Positions 56,427 to 64,000 of a DNA stretch of 64,000 nucleotides are shown here, piece by piece (the stretch's first letter is position 1; every line of letters begins with the position of its first letter). The stretch spans positions 5,580,001-5,644,000 of the forward strand of contig NC_013131.1 of NCBI RefSeq assembly GCF_000024025.1. The letters are read 5' to 3'. Position numbers and translations under genes: made by a program. Below the pieces are notes generated by a model. It did not search any database. It was not told the origin of the DNA and saw nothing but the letters and a program-made list of their open reading frames with translations. Origin of the DNA: Catenulispora acidiphila DSM 44928 (GTDB lineage: Bacteria > Actinomycetota > Actinomycetes > Streptomycetales > Catenulisporaceae).

Positions 56427-58103
56427 CTAGCTGAGGCCCTTGTCAATAAGGTTCTGCTGGTACCAGGTCCCCAGGGCGTCGCCGCCGCCGCTCTTCCACC
56501 GGGAGTACGCGTCCTGGTAGTACGACACCGGCTGCTTTCCGTGCGCCACCGCCTGCGTCGCGTCCCACAACTCGGTCTGGGCGGCGGTTTTGGAGAACTG
56601 GCTGGGCACGCTGATGTTCAGGTTCCAGAACATCGGCTTGTAGGCGTGCTTGGCCGCGTCGGCGCACCAAGCCTCCATGGCCTTGGTGACGTCGGGGTAC
56701 CCCGCGTTGTAGACCGCGGTCTGAGCGGTGCTGAAGAAGCCGAATATGCCGTCGGCCGCCGTGTTGGAGCCCTCCTTGGTGAACACCGGTCCTTCAGGGC
56801 CCATCGTGTAGTGGACGCCTTCGACTCCGTAGTTGAGGAGGTTGTACTCGAAGGACCCGAACGGCGCGGCGAAGAAGTTCGCGATCCGCAGGCACTCCTT
56901 GATCTGCTCCGGGTTCAGATTCTTGTTCAGATAGCTCATCCAGCCCGAGGAGCCGCCCAGGCCGATACTCGGGGTCGAACCGTCGGAGGAGAACAGCGGG
57001 AACAGCGCGCGCTGGTAGCCGGCCTTGCCCGCGGTGCCGTTCTTCGCGTCCGGGCCGCTCAGGCCGGCCATGCCGCCGGCCTCGATGTACACCTTGCCGG
57101 CCATGAACCGGCTGGGGTTGCTGGTGTTCACTCCGGCGATCGCGTCGGGGTGGACCAACCCGGCCTTGGCGATCTTGTTGGCCCAGGCCAGGCACTCCAG
57201 CATGGCGGGGTGCTCGCCGACGTTCTTGATCTTGCCGTTCTCCAGGTACCACCCGCCCAGCGGCACCTTGAAGACCTGGTAGAGGTACACCAGCATGTCG
57301 TCGAACGCCCACACGCCGCCGCCGGGGTTGTTGATCTCCCGGCCGAGGGCCTCGAAGTCCTGCGCGGTCTTGACGTTCGGGGTGATGCCCTTGGCGTCCA
57401 GCAGGTCCTTGCGGTAGTAGATGGCGCCGGCGAAGCTCAGGCTGTCGGTCTGCGACGGGATGCCGTAGAGCCGGTTGTTCCAGATCCCGCACTTCCAGCC
57501 GCCGCTGGGGATGGCCGCGAGATTCGGGTACTCCAGGACCGCGTCGCCCCCGAGGTAGGTCGTCAGGTCGGCCAGCTTGGTGCCGACCAGGCCGCCGGTG
57601 TCGAAGGTGGGGTTCAGCCAGCCCGGGATGGACAGCCAGTCCGGCAGCTTGTCCGCGGCGATCAGCGGCGGGATGACGGTGTTGTAGGTGTTGCCGTTGG
57701 CCGGCTGGGAGACGAAGGTCGCGCCGAGCGCCTTGTTCACCGCCTCGTAGTAGGAGTTGCCGGCCGGCGGGACCGGGTTCCACGACGGCGCGACGCCGGC
57801 GTACCTCCCGCCGGAGCCGACCTGGCCGGTCACCGTCTTCGGCAGGGTGCTGGGGTACTTCAGGAAACCCGGGTCGGTCATGGCGCCGTTCGTGCCCGGC
57901 ACGGACGGGATGTCGGGGGTGACCCCGCCGGACAGCGGCTTGTACGTCGGCAGCACGGCCTGGATCGCCGCCTTGGTGCTCGCCCCGCCCTTGCCGCCGT
58001 TGTTGCCGCAGGCCGCCAGCAGCGGGGACAGCCCGATCGCGCCGGCGGCGCCGGCGGAGGCCGCGAGGAATCCGCGGCGCGTGAAGGCGTTGGTGCTCGA
58101 CAT
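56427..58103 (-). CDS. CUT1 extracellular substrate-binding lipoprotein (LplA type)
   Basis: 558 residues, in the long LplA-like class. Twin-arginine lipoprotein signal (TRRGFLAASAGAAG; lipobox LAAC, Cys32). The body shows VAPSWNPVPP, IPSGGWKCGIWNNRLYGIPSQTDSL, YYRKDLLDAKGI and WMSYLNKNLNPEQIKECLRIANFF, the two-lobe family-1 binding fold. It delivers oligosaccharides to the two permeases encoded next. First gene of the operon; one TCGAAGCGCTTCA operator lies 137 bp upstream of its start. Confidence 0.9.
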   Translation of the reverse strand: MSSTNAFTRRGFLAASAGAAGAIGLSPLLAACGNNGGKGGASTKAAIQAVLPTYKPLSGGVTPDIPSVPGTNGAMTDPGFLKYPSTLPKTVTGQVGSGGRYAGVAPSWNPVPPAGNSYYEAVNKALGATFVSQPANGNTYNTVIPPLIAADKLPDWLSIPGWLNPTFDTGGLVGTKLADLTTYLGGDAVLEYPNLAAIPSGGWKCGIWNNRLYGIPSQTDSLSFAGAIYYRKDLLDAKGITPNVKTAQDFEALGREINNPGGGVWAFDDMLVYLYQVFKVPLGGWYLENGKIKNVGEHPAMLECLAWANKIAKAGLVHPDAIAGVNTSNPSRFMAGKVYIEAGGMAGLSGPDAKNGTAGKAGYQRALFPLFSSDGSTPSIGLGGSSGWMSYLNKNLNPEQIKECLRIANFFAAPFGSFEYNLLNYGVEGVHYTMGPEGPVFTKEGSNTAADGIFGFFSTAQTAVYNAGYPDVTKAMEAWCADAAKHAYKPMFWNLNISVPSQFSKTAAQTELWDATQAVAHGKQPVSYYQDAYSRWKSGGGDALGTWYQQNLIDKGLS

Positions 58104-58239
58104 TGAACTCTCCAGTCAACGAGATGGTCCGCGCCACCGACACGGCCAGTCGGCATCTGGCGTGTCCGGGCGGCCGCAGGTGGGTGGTCCGGGGTCGGCT
58201 GGTGCGGGCCCTGGGCTGACGCACGGTCACCGAGCACTG

Positions 58240-58280
58240 TCGAAGCGCTTCAATATTGCGATGAGGTTAAGTCAGACTTA
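58240..58280 (-). promoter_or_regulatory. CUT1 operon operator and adjacent palindrome
   Basis: TCGAAGCGCTTCA (58240-58252) matches the LacI sites elsewhere; TAAGTCAGACTTA (58268-58280) is a second perfect palindrome 15 bp away. On the minus strand TTGCGC and TAACCT at 17-bp spacing overlap the latter, a possible promoter. Confidence 0.6.
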
Positions 58281-58340
58281 CCGACCGCGCAAGGGTCGAT
58301 GGTCACGTTTCCGTAGCAGCGAGGCCACCAAAACGTTTTA

Positions 58341-58489
58341 GACATCCCATGTTCCTGGTGCGGCGGGTGCGCCGCGCGACGGCGTCGCGGATTGGTCTAA
58401 GCCACTGTGAGCTGCATCGTTATCGACCATGCGGGATACCCAGGGGGTTGACACGTCTGTCGATTGATGGGACTTTCGAAGCGCTTCGA
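58341..58489 (+). promoter_or_regulatory. GH3 control region with both operator types
   Basis: GACATCCCATGTTC (58341-58354) matches the GntR fucose operator. TTGACA (58448-58453), 17 bp and GACTTT (58471-58476) form a promoter, and TCGAAGCGCTTCGA (58476-58489) overlaps the end of the -10, as at GH12. The gene starts at 58589. Confidence 0.6.
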
Positions 58490-58588
58490 CGAGCGCGACC
58501 GCCTGCCGTCGGCCGCCGCCGGTTTCTCCCAGCCCGGCAGCGGTTCCCCCGCGGTTGTCCGCACCGCCCCCGAGGAAAAGGTCATGCT

Positions 58589-61024
58589 GTGACTGACGTT
58601 CCCCATGCCGCCGTGAAGGCCGCCGCCTTACTGGCGAAACTGTCCGCGGCTGAGAAGATCGCGTTCCTGCACCAGCAGCAGCCCGCGGTCGAGCGCCTCG
58701 GTCTGGCCGCGTTCCACACCGGCTGCGAAGCCCTGCACGGCGTGGCCTGGATCGGACGCGCCACCGTGTTCCCCCAGGCGGTCGGGCTCGGCGCCACCTG
58801 GGACCGGGACCTGCTGCGGCGGGTGGGAGAAGCGGTGTCGACCGAGGTGCGGGCGTTCCGTCAGGACACGGAGAACGCCTTCCGGGCCAACGACGTGGCC
58901 GACAAGCACCCGATGGTCTCGCTCAACGTCTGGGCGCCGGTGGTGAACCTGCTGCGCGACCCGCGCTGGGGACGCAACGAGGAGGGCTACAGCGAGGACC
59001 CGCACGCCACCGCCGAAATGGCCACCGCGTACTGCCGCGGGCTGCGCGGCGACGACCCGGCCGTCTGGCGCACGGCTCCGGTGCTCAAGCACTTCCTGGC
59101 GTACAACGTCGAGACCGAACGCGACATCATCGACATCAAAGTCCCGCCGCGCGTCCTGCACGAATACGAGCTGCCGGCCTTCCGCGGTCCGATCCTGGCC
59201 GGAGTGGCCGCCGGGGTGATGCCGGGCTACAACCTCACCAACGGCGTCCCCAACCATGTCCACTCGCTGCTCAAGGACGCGCTGCGAGCGTGGAATCCGG
59301 AACTGGTCGTCTGCTCCGACGCCCAGGCTCCGTCGAACCTGGTCGACCGCGAGAAGTACTTCGCCACGCATGAGGAGTCACATGCGGCAGCCCTCAAGGC
59401 CGGCGTGGACAGTTTCACCGACGGCGGTCCGGACTCGCGGCTGACCGTCGAGCGTTTCACCGGTGCGCTGTGGCAAGGGCTGATCACCGAGGCCGACATC
59501 GACGCGGCGGTCGGACGGGTGCTGGCGATGCGCGCCGCGACCGGCGAGTTCGACCCCGCCGTCGACCCCTACGCCGGCATCCGCGCCGACGTCATCAGCT
59601 GCCGGGCGCACAACGACCTGGCGCTGGAAGCCGCCCGCGCGGCGATCGTCCTGCTCAAGAACGAGAACGAGGCGCTGCCGCTGGTCGTGCCCGAGTCCGG
59701 CGCGAGCGAGGAGGGTCTGGCCGTCGCGGTGATCGGACACCTGGGAAGCAGGGTACTGACGGACTGGTACAGCGGCGAACTGCCCTATGCCGTCAGCATC
59801 GCCGACGGCGTGCGCACCGCCTTCGGCGACCGGGCGGTGACCGCGGTGGACGGCGCGGACGTGGTCAACCTGCGGGCCGGCGAGGCGGAGTTCGGGCCGT
59901 TCGCCCGCCAGGACTGGGGCACGAGCGTCCAGTGCCCCGTCCCTGTGCACACGCTCCAAGCAATCGAGAACGGCAGGTATCTGACACTCGCCGGCGACGG
60001 CGACACCGATGTGCTCGCCGACGCCGCGACACCGGACGGCTGGGTGGTCAAGGAGCTGTGGGAGTTCCACCAGACCGACGACGGGCAGCGGCTCGTACGC
60101 TCCAACGCCACGGGCCGCTACCTGCGCGTCGGGGACGACGGCCGCCTGGTCGCGGACGCCGACTCCGCCGAGGAGGCCACGGCTTTCGTGATCGAGACGG
60201 TGACCTCCGGCATCCGCCAGGCGGTGGCGGCGGCTGCCTCGGCACAGCGCGCGGTCGTGGTGCTGGGGAACGACCCGCACATCAACGGACGCGAGACCAT
60301 CGACCGCGACGGGCTCGCGCTTCCGCCGGACCAGGAGGCGCTGCTGCGCGCGGTGCTGCAGGCGAACCCGGACACGACGCTCGTCCTGGTATCGAGCTAT
60401 CCCTACGCGATCGGCTGGGCCGCCGAGCATGTGCCCTCGATCCTGTGGACCGCACACGGCGGGCAGGAGGCGGGCAACGCCGTCGCCGAGGTGCTGACCG
60501 GAGCGTTCAACCCGGCGGGACGGCTGCCGCAGACGTGGTACGCCCCCGACGCTGATCTGCCCGCGCCGGACGACTACGACATCATCGGATCGGGCTGGAC
60601 ATATCAGTATTCGCAGCGGGAGCACCTGTACGCGTTCGGCCATGGCTTGTCGTACACGGATTTCGAGTACGGAGAGCTCGTCCTGACGGTCCGGGAAGAT
60701 CAGCGGGGATCGTTCACGATAGCGGCCGAGACGCTGATCACCAACACCGGAGCCGTCGCAGGTCAGGAGGTCGTGCAGTGCTATTCGCAGGCCCTTGACG
60801 CCTCGGTACCCAGTCCCCTACACCGCCTGCAAGGCTTCGAACGGATCGAGCTGGCTCCTGGCGAATCACGCACCATCGCCTTCGAGGTACCCGCGGACCG
60901 GCTGTCGCATTGGTCCGAGGAACTCGGCGCTTTCCGTCTGGAGAGCGGGGACTACGAGTTCACCGTCGGCCGGTCCAGCGCCGATCTGCCGTCTCGGGCG
61001 ACGGTGAGACTGGGTGCTCCTTGA
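58589..61024 (+). CDS. GH3 beta-glycosidase (beta-xylosidase/glucosidase-like) with inserted trefoil-like domain
   Basis: 811 residues from GTG 58589 (AAAAGG 7 bp upstream); no signal peptide, so intracellular. GH3 N-domain: FPQAVGLGATWD, VNLLRDPRWGRNEEGYSEDP, VLKHFLAYNVE, nucleophile Asp244 in VCSDAQ. The C-terminal sandwich (AIVLLKNENEALPL, GLALPPDQEALL) is interrupted at ~445-538 by about 90 residues (IENGRYLTLAGDG, RSNATGRYLRVGDDGRL) resembling a fascin/ricin-like trefoil unit. FnIII-like end (GHGLSYTDFEYGEL). Likely splits imported oligosaccharides; divergent from the CUT1 operon and under the same operator. Confidence 0.88.
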   Translation: MTDVPHAAVKAAALLAKLSAAEKIAFLHQQQPAVERLGLAAFHTGCEALHGVAWIGRATVFPQAVGLGATWDRDLLRRVGEAVSTEVRAFRQDTENAFRANDVADKHPMVSLNVWAPVVNLLRDPRWGRNEEGYSEDPHATAEMATAYCRGLRGDDPAVWRTAPVLKHFLAYNVETERDIIDIKVPPRVLHEYELPAFRGPILAGVAAGVMPGYNLTNGVPNHVHSLLKDALRAWNPELVVCSDAQAPSNLVDREKYFATHEESHAAALKAGVDSFTDGGPDSRLTVERFTGALWQGLITEADIDAAVGRVLAMRAATGEFDPAVDPYAGIRADVISCRAHNDLALEAARAAIVLLKNENEALPLVVPESGASEEGLAVAVIGHLGSRVLTDWYSGELPYAVSIADGVRTAFGDRAVTAVDGADVVNLRAGEAEFGPFARQDWGTSVQCPVPVHTLQAIENGRYLTLAGDGDTDVLADAATPDGWVVKELWEFHQTDDGQRLVRSNATGRYLRVGDDGRLVADADSAEEATAFVIETVTSGIRQAVAAAASAQRAVVVLGNDPHINGRETIDRDGLALPPDQEALLRAVLQANPDTTLVLVSSYPYAIGWAAEHVPSILWTAHGGQEAGNAVAEVLTGAFNPAGRLPQTWYAPDADLPAPDDYDIIGSGWTYQYSQREHLYAFGHGLSYTDFEYGELVLTVREDQRGSFTIAAETLITNTGAVAGQEVVQCYSQALDASVPSPLHRLQGFERIELAPGESRTIAFEVPADRLSHWSEELGAFRLESGDYEFTVGRSSADLPSRATVRLGAP

Positions 61025-61035
61025 TGCCAGGCCTT

Positions 61036-61068
61036 TGACATACCTGTGACAGACCTATGACATACCTG
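61036..61068. repeat. Three tandem 11-bp repeats TGACATACCTG
   Basis: Units at 61036-61046, 61047-61057 (TGACAGACCTA) and 61058-61068 follow the GH3 stop by 12 bp; role unknown. Confidence 0.8.
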
Positions 61069-61078
61069 CCCCGAACGC

Positions 61079-61121
61079 CGCCGGTCGGCGTGCCGGCTCG
61101 CACCCGGCGCGCCGACCGGCG
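61079..61121. terminator. Long hairpin terminator between GH3 and GH11
   Basis: 18-bp arms (CGCCGGTCGGCGTGCCGG / CCGGCGCGCCGACCGGCG, one wobble pair) with a 7-nt loop between convergent genes. Confidence 0.8.
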
Positions 61122-61161
61122 TCTCGTCAGGGCAGCAGCCGGCCGAGGCCGGGCTCCCCGT

Positions 61162-62304
61162 TCACCCCAACGTCCATTTCTGATTGGCGGCGCCGCTGCA
61201 GGTCCACAGCTGGACCAAGGCGCCGTTCGCGGTACTCGCTCCGTTGACGTCCAGACAGAGCCCTGACTGCACTCCGGTGACCGTGCCGTCGGAGTTGAGG
61301 TTCCACTGCTGGTTCGCGCCGCCGTTGCAGGACCAGGTCTCCACCTTGGTGCCGGGCGAGGTCTGGTGGTTGTAGGCGTCCAGACACAGGGTGGTCCCGT
61401 TCATGGTGACGGTCAGCTGGCCGGACGAGGTGCGGGTCCAGGTCTGGTTGCTCTGGCCGTTGCAGGAGTAGATCTGCGGCTGGGTGCCCGGGGTCGTCGA
61501 GGAGTTGGGGACGTCCAGGCACTTGCCCGCGCCGACCGCGTGCAGCGCGCCTGTCGTGCCGCCTCCGCCGCCACCGCCACCGTTCGAGGAATCGACGGTG
61601 ATGTTCGAGTTGCCGCTGCTCTGGTAGCCCTCGGTGGCCAGGATCATGTAGTTGTACTGGCCCATGTTCATGCCGTGGCTGGCCCAGGCGTCGAAGAAGT
61701 TGCCGGTGGTGATGGTGCCGCCCACCCGCTTGGCCTGCCGGACGGCCCAGTACTGGTTGAACGTCGCCGTGCCGATGATGGAGGGGGCGTTGTACCGCGT
61801 CGTCTCGTAGATGTCGTAGGTGCCGCCGTCACTGGTGACCGTGCCCTTGTAGGTACCGGTCGGCCGGTAGCTGCCCCAACTGTCGGTGATGTAGTACTCG
61901 ACCAGCGGGTTGGTGGTCCAGCCGTACAGCGACAGGTAACCGTTCCCGGAAGGGTTGAAGCTCCCGGAGTAGTTCACGGTCCGGCGTCCGCCGGTACTCC
62001 AGCCCTCGCCGGCGACGAAGTTTCCGGCGTTGCTCCAGGAGGTGCTGTAGTTGCTGCCGGAGCCGAGCGTCATGCAGGCCGAACCACTGCCCTCGGTCCA
62101 GAACGAGTAGTAGTAGCCGTTATTGCTACCGGTCTGGCTGTTGCACAGGGTCGAGGCGCTGGCCGTGCTCGGCAGGAACATCCCGAACGCCGCCAGGAGC
62201 ACAACGCACAGGGTCGTCAGGAGCCCTCTTCTATGGCGCATGTGGTCGGTGTAGTCGACCTCGCATCCGGCGGCGACCACGGCGCGGCGATCGAACAGGC
62301 TCAT
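61162..62304 (-). CDS. Secreted GH11 endo-beta-1,4-xylanase with CBM13
   Basis: 380 residues from ATG 62304 (AAGGAG 7 bp upstream); the hydrophobic signal segment falls at ~28-50, after a longer than usual N-region, so an in-frame ATG at residue 22 (MRHRRG) is an alternative start. GH11 jelly roll: [16 protein letters not shown]-like VAGEGWSTG, nucleophile Glu136 in [12 protein letters not shown], acid/base Glu225 in [11 protein letters not shown]. Poly-Gly linker and CBM13 (~residues 253-380). Second xylanase of the window, complementing GH10. A fucose-type operator lies ~265 bp upstream. Confidence 0.94.
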   Translation of the reverse strand: MSLFDRRAVVAAGCEVDYTDHMRHRRGLLTTLCVVLLAAFGMFLPSTASASTLCNSQTGSNNGYYYSFWTEGSGSACMTLGSGSNYSTSWSNAGNFVAGEGWSTGGRRTVNYSGSFNPSGNGYLSLYGWTTNPLVEYYITDSWGSYRPTGTYKGTVTSDGGTYDIYETTRYNAPSIIGTATFNQYWAVRQAKRVGGTITTGNFFDAWASHGMNMGQYNYMILATEGYQSSGNSNITVDSSNGGGGGGGGTTGALHAVGAGKCLDVPNSSTTPGTQPQIYSCNGQSNQTWTRTSSGQLTVTMNGTTLCLDAYNHQTSPGTKVETWSCNGGANQQWNLNSDGTVTGVQSGLCLDVNGASTANGALVQLWTCSGAANQKWTLG

Positions 62305-62567
62305 GGACACACTCCTTGCAGACACCCGACGGAGATGGGATCGCTTGACCCGACGCGGCATGCGACACCACTGCGTCAAGCTGCCACGGGCACTGCGGCG
62401 TCTCAAGGCCTCACCACTGCGCCGGCCCGGTCGATCGGCGTGCCGGTGAGGCCGCTGAAATGCGAGAACAGGCGGCTTCGCAGGCCTCGAAGGCCCCGGC
62501 GGACCTCCCGCGCACGGTGAAAGTTTCACAGCACAGCCCAGGGTTCACCGCTCCGGGACGGGACATG

Positions 62568-62580
62568 GACATCCCATGAA
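62568..62580. promoter_or_regulatory. ACATCCCATG-type operator upstream of GH11
   Basis: GGACATCCCATGA keeps the full left arm and centre of the GntR site, with one change in the right arm. The 312-bp gap 62305-62616 otherwise shows no gene; it lies between the GH11 start and the TetR stop. Confidence 0.5.
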
Positions 62581-62616
62581 TCGGTGTGATTTCTCGACCG
62601 GAGATGGAACCGGTTC

Positions 62617-63360
62617 TCAGCGGCTCAGAATGCTCAGCCACTCACGCAGCAGCGCTGCTTCGGTGGGTCTGAATCCGGCGTCCACGACGGGGTCGGCACC
62701 GCCGCCGTCGCCGACGGCGGCCAGCAGCGCCAGGGCCCGGTCGGCGATCACCGTTCCGGCGTCGGCTGCCGGCTCGGTGCTGACGATCGAGTCGATGACG
62801 GTGTCGCGCAGCCCGGTGAGCGGTGCCGGGTCGCGCTCGCTCTCGGGCTGCGCCAGCAGCAGGAGCACGGCGCCGGTCGTCGAGGCCTCGATGGCCCGGG
62901 CCGCCGTCTCGACGGGGACGCGGAGCCGGCCCTGCTCGCGGGCCCGCTCCAGGAGCCGGCGCAGGATCTCGCCGTTCTCCTGGGCCGCGGCCGGGCGGCG
63001 GCCGGGGCGCAGGTTGCCGTACATCAGGGCGTAGAAGGTGGGATTGCGCAGGCCGAACTCGACGTGGATGTTCCAGCCGCGCCGGATGTCCTCGATCGCG
63101 TCCGCGCTCGGTTCCAGTCCCCGCTTCTCGGCCAGGTAGCTCTCGAACACGTAGCTGCCGAGGGCGTCGAGCAGGCCGTCCTTGTCCCCGAACAAGCGAT
63201 ACAGCGCGGGGGTCTGCACCCCGGCCGCGGCCGCGACCGCCCGCGTCGAGATGCCGGCCGGGCCGTGTTCGGTCAGCAGATCGGCGGCCGCCTTCAGGAT
63301 CGCCTGCTGCTGATCGTGGCGTTCCACACCCGTCTCGGGCCCGCCGGGGTCGCTACGCAT
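62617..63360 (-). CDS. TetR family transcriptional regulator
   Basis: 247 residues. HTH ILKAAADLLTEHGPAGISTRAVAAAAGVQTPALYRLFGDKDGLLDAL (~residues 21-66), then a ligand domain of the TetR_C_33-like sort (FYALMYGNLRPG). Divergent from an aldo/keto reductase gene across 123 bp holding palindromes, the usual sign of local control of a detoxification or secondary-metabolism reductase. Confidence 0.88.
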   Translation of the reverse strand: MRSDPGGPETGVERHDQQQAILKAAADLLTEHGPAGISTRAVAAAAGVQTPALYRLFGDKDGLLDALGSYVFESYLAEKRGLEPSADAIEDIRRGWNIHVEFGLRNPTFYALMYGNLRPGRRPAAAQENGEILRRLLERAREQGRLRVPVETAARAIEASTTGAVLLLLAQPESERDPAPLTGLRDTVIDSIVSTEPAADAGTVIADRALALLAAVGDGGGADPVVDAGFRPTEAALLREWLSILSR

Positions 63361-63389
63361 GTATCGATGGTATCAAGTTTCCGGTGACG

Positions 63390-63462
63390 TTGACACTGAC
63401 GCTGTCACCTGCCTACGGTTAACAGCGTCATCACCACGTCACCTCGGTGAATGACGCGTCAT
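63390..63462 (+). promoter_or_regulatory. TetR/AKR divergent promoter with palindromes
   Basis: TTGACA (63390-63395), 18 bp and TACGGT (63414-63419) form a plausible plus-strand promoter. TGACA-N7-TGTCA (63391-63407) overlaps the -35 and ATGACGCGTCAT (63451-63462) is a perfect palindrome downstream; both are candidate TetR sites. Confidence 0.45.
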
Positions 63463-63483
63463 CGATCATCGCTAGGAGATCTC

Positions 63484-64000
63484 ATGAGCCCTTCCATACC
63501 CACCGTCCGGCTCGGCTCGGACGGTCCCGCCGTCGGCGCGCAAGGGCTCGGCTGCATGGGGATGAGCGAGTTCTACGGCGACACCGACCAGGACTCGGCC
63601 CGCCAGACCCTCGAGGCCGCCCTGTCCGCCGGTGTCACCTTGTTCGACACCGCCGACATGTACGGCCGGGGCGAGAACGAACGCTTCCTCGCCCCGTTCC
63701 TCCGCGCCCACCGGGACCACGTCGTCATCGCCACCAAGTTCGGCAGCGTCCGCGCCGCCGACGGGCCGATGTCGGTCAGCAACGACCCCGCCCACATCCG
63801 CCGCGCCGTCGAGGCCAGCCTGACGCGGCTGGGCATCGAGGTCATCGACCTCTACTACATGCACCGCCGCGACCCCGCGGTCCCGCTGGCCGACTCCGTC
63901 GGAGCGATGGCCGACCTCGTCCACGCCGGCAAAGTCCGCCACCTGGGCCTGTCCGAGGTCACCGCCGACGAACTGCGCGAGGCCCACAGCCACCATCCGA
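63484..64000 (+). CDS. Aldo/keto reductase, 3' end beyond window
   Basis: 172 residues visible from ATG 63484 (AGGAGA upstream), running off the edge. AKR marks of the YhdN/Tas-like branch: LGCMGMSEFYG, TLFDTADMYGRGENE (catalytic Asp and Tyr), VVIATKFGS (catalytic Lys), IDLYYMHRRDP (catalytic His) and GKVRHLGLSE. NADPH-dependent carbonyl reductase of unknown substrate, probably controlled by the divergent TetR. Confidence 0.9.
   Translation, partial: MSPSIPTVRLGSDGPAVGAQGLGCMGMSEFYGDTDQDSARQTLEAALSAGVTLFDTADMYGRGENERFLAPFLRAHRDHVVIATKFGSVRAADGPMSVSNDPAHIRRAVEASLTRLGIEVIDLYYMHRRDPAVPLADSVGAMADLVHAGKVRHLGLSEVTADELREAHSHHP

Noticed and set aside
55293-58106. 937-codon plus-strand ORF opposite the CUT1 SBP and permease genes
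   Set aside because: Mirror frame of three recognised transporter genes; no motif, no ribosome-binding site.

Overview
The window is very GC-rich DNA from an actinobacterium. It resembles a soil or litter polysaccharide degrader of the Catenulispora/Streptomyces type; genus not resolvable here. The signs are GTG starts, chains of ATGA/TGATG overlaps, many LacI/GntR/TetR regulators, Sec, Tat and lipoprotein export signals, and an unusual density of secreted carbohydrate-active enzymes. No rRNA, tRNA, CRISPR array, transposase or phage gene was recognised.

Layout. 1-7757 is fairly ordinary: a partial MFS transporter, a secreted alpha/beta hydrolase, and a PaaX-type regulator divergent from a four-gene SDR / amidohydrolase / acyl-CoA ligase / MaoC operon. 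7771-12931 opens the glycoside hydrolase island with GH43, a CE1-type feruloyl-esterase-like enzyme and GH30. 13126-15706 holds a NAD(P)-binding protein, an inositol-monophosphatase-like protein and a LysR regulator. 15698-17149 has no credible gene and is built of direct and inverted repeats around a long palindrome. 17150-23925 carries GH59, a cutinase/PET-hydrolase-like polyesterase, GH27 and GH12.

24102-35640 is a divergent L-fucose catabolic locus. Leftward runs a seven-gene overlapping operon: GntR, FAH-family hydrolase, lactonase, larA, larB, larC, larE. Rightward run L-fuconate dehydratase and an RbsABC-type importer. The oxidative fucose route ends in pyruvate plus L-lactate, so a nickel-pincer lactate racemase system embedded in the same operon makes metabolic sense. 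The L-fucose dehydrogenase and 2-keto-3-deoxy-L-fuconate dehydrogenase are not seen here.

35673-49719 is a second hydrolase block: LacI, a clan GH-A enzyme, GH54, GH10, GntR, a GH141-like beta-helix protein, a second GH54 and a GH29 alpha-L-fucosidase. 49897-61024 has two LacI regulators, a CUT1 importer operon with GH42, and GH3. The window ends with GH11, TetR and a partial aldo/keto reductase.

Thirteen secreted enzymes carry ricin-type beta-trefoil (CBM13) modules. Nine of these modules share a cassette-like repeat sequence, and three or four are nearly identical in DNA. Three palindromic operator families tie scattered genes together: ACATCCCATGT (fucose locus, GH29, GH3, GH11), TCGAAGCGCTTCGA (GH12, LacI, CUT1/GH42, GH3) and TGTTAGCGCTAACA (GH27, GH54/GH10). 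Together the enzymes suggest attack on hemicellulose side chains (xylan, arabinan, fucosylated xyloglucan), feruloyl esters and possibly cutin, with sugars taken up by the two ABC importers.
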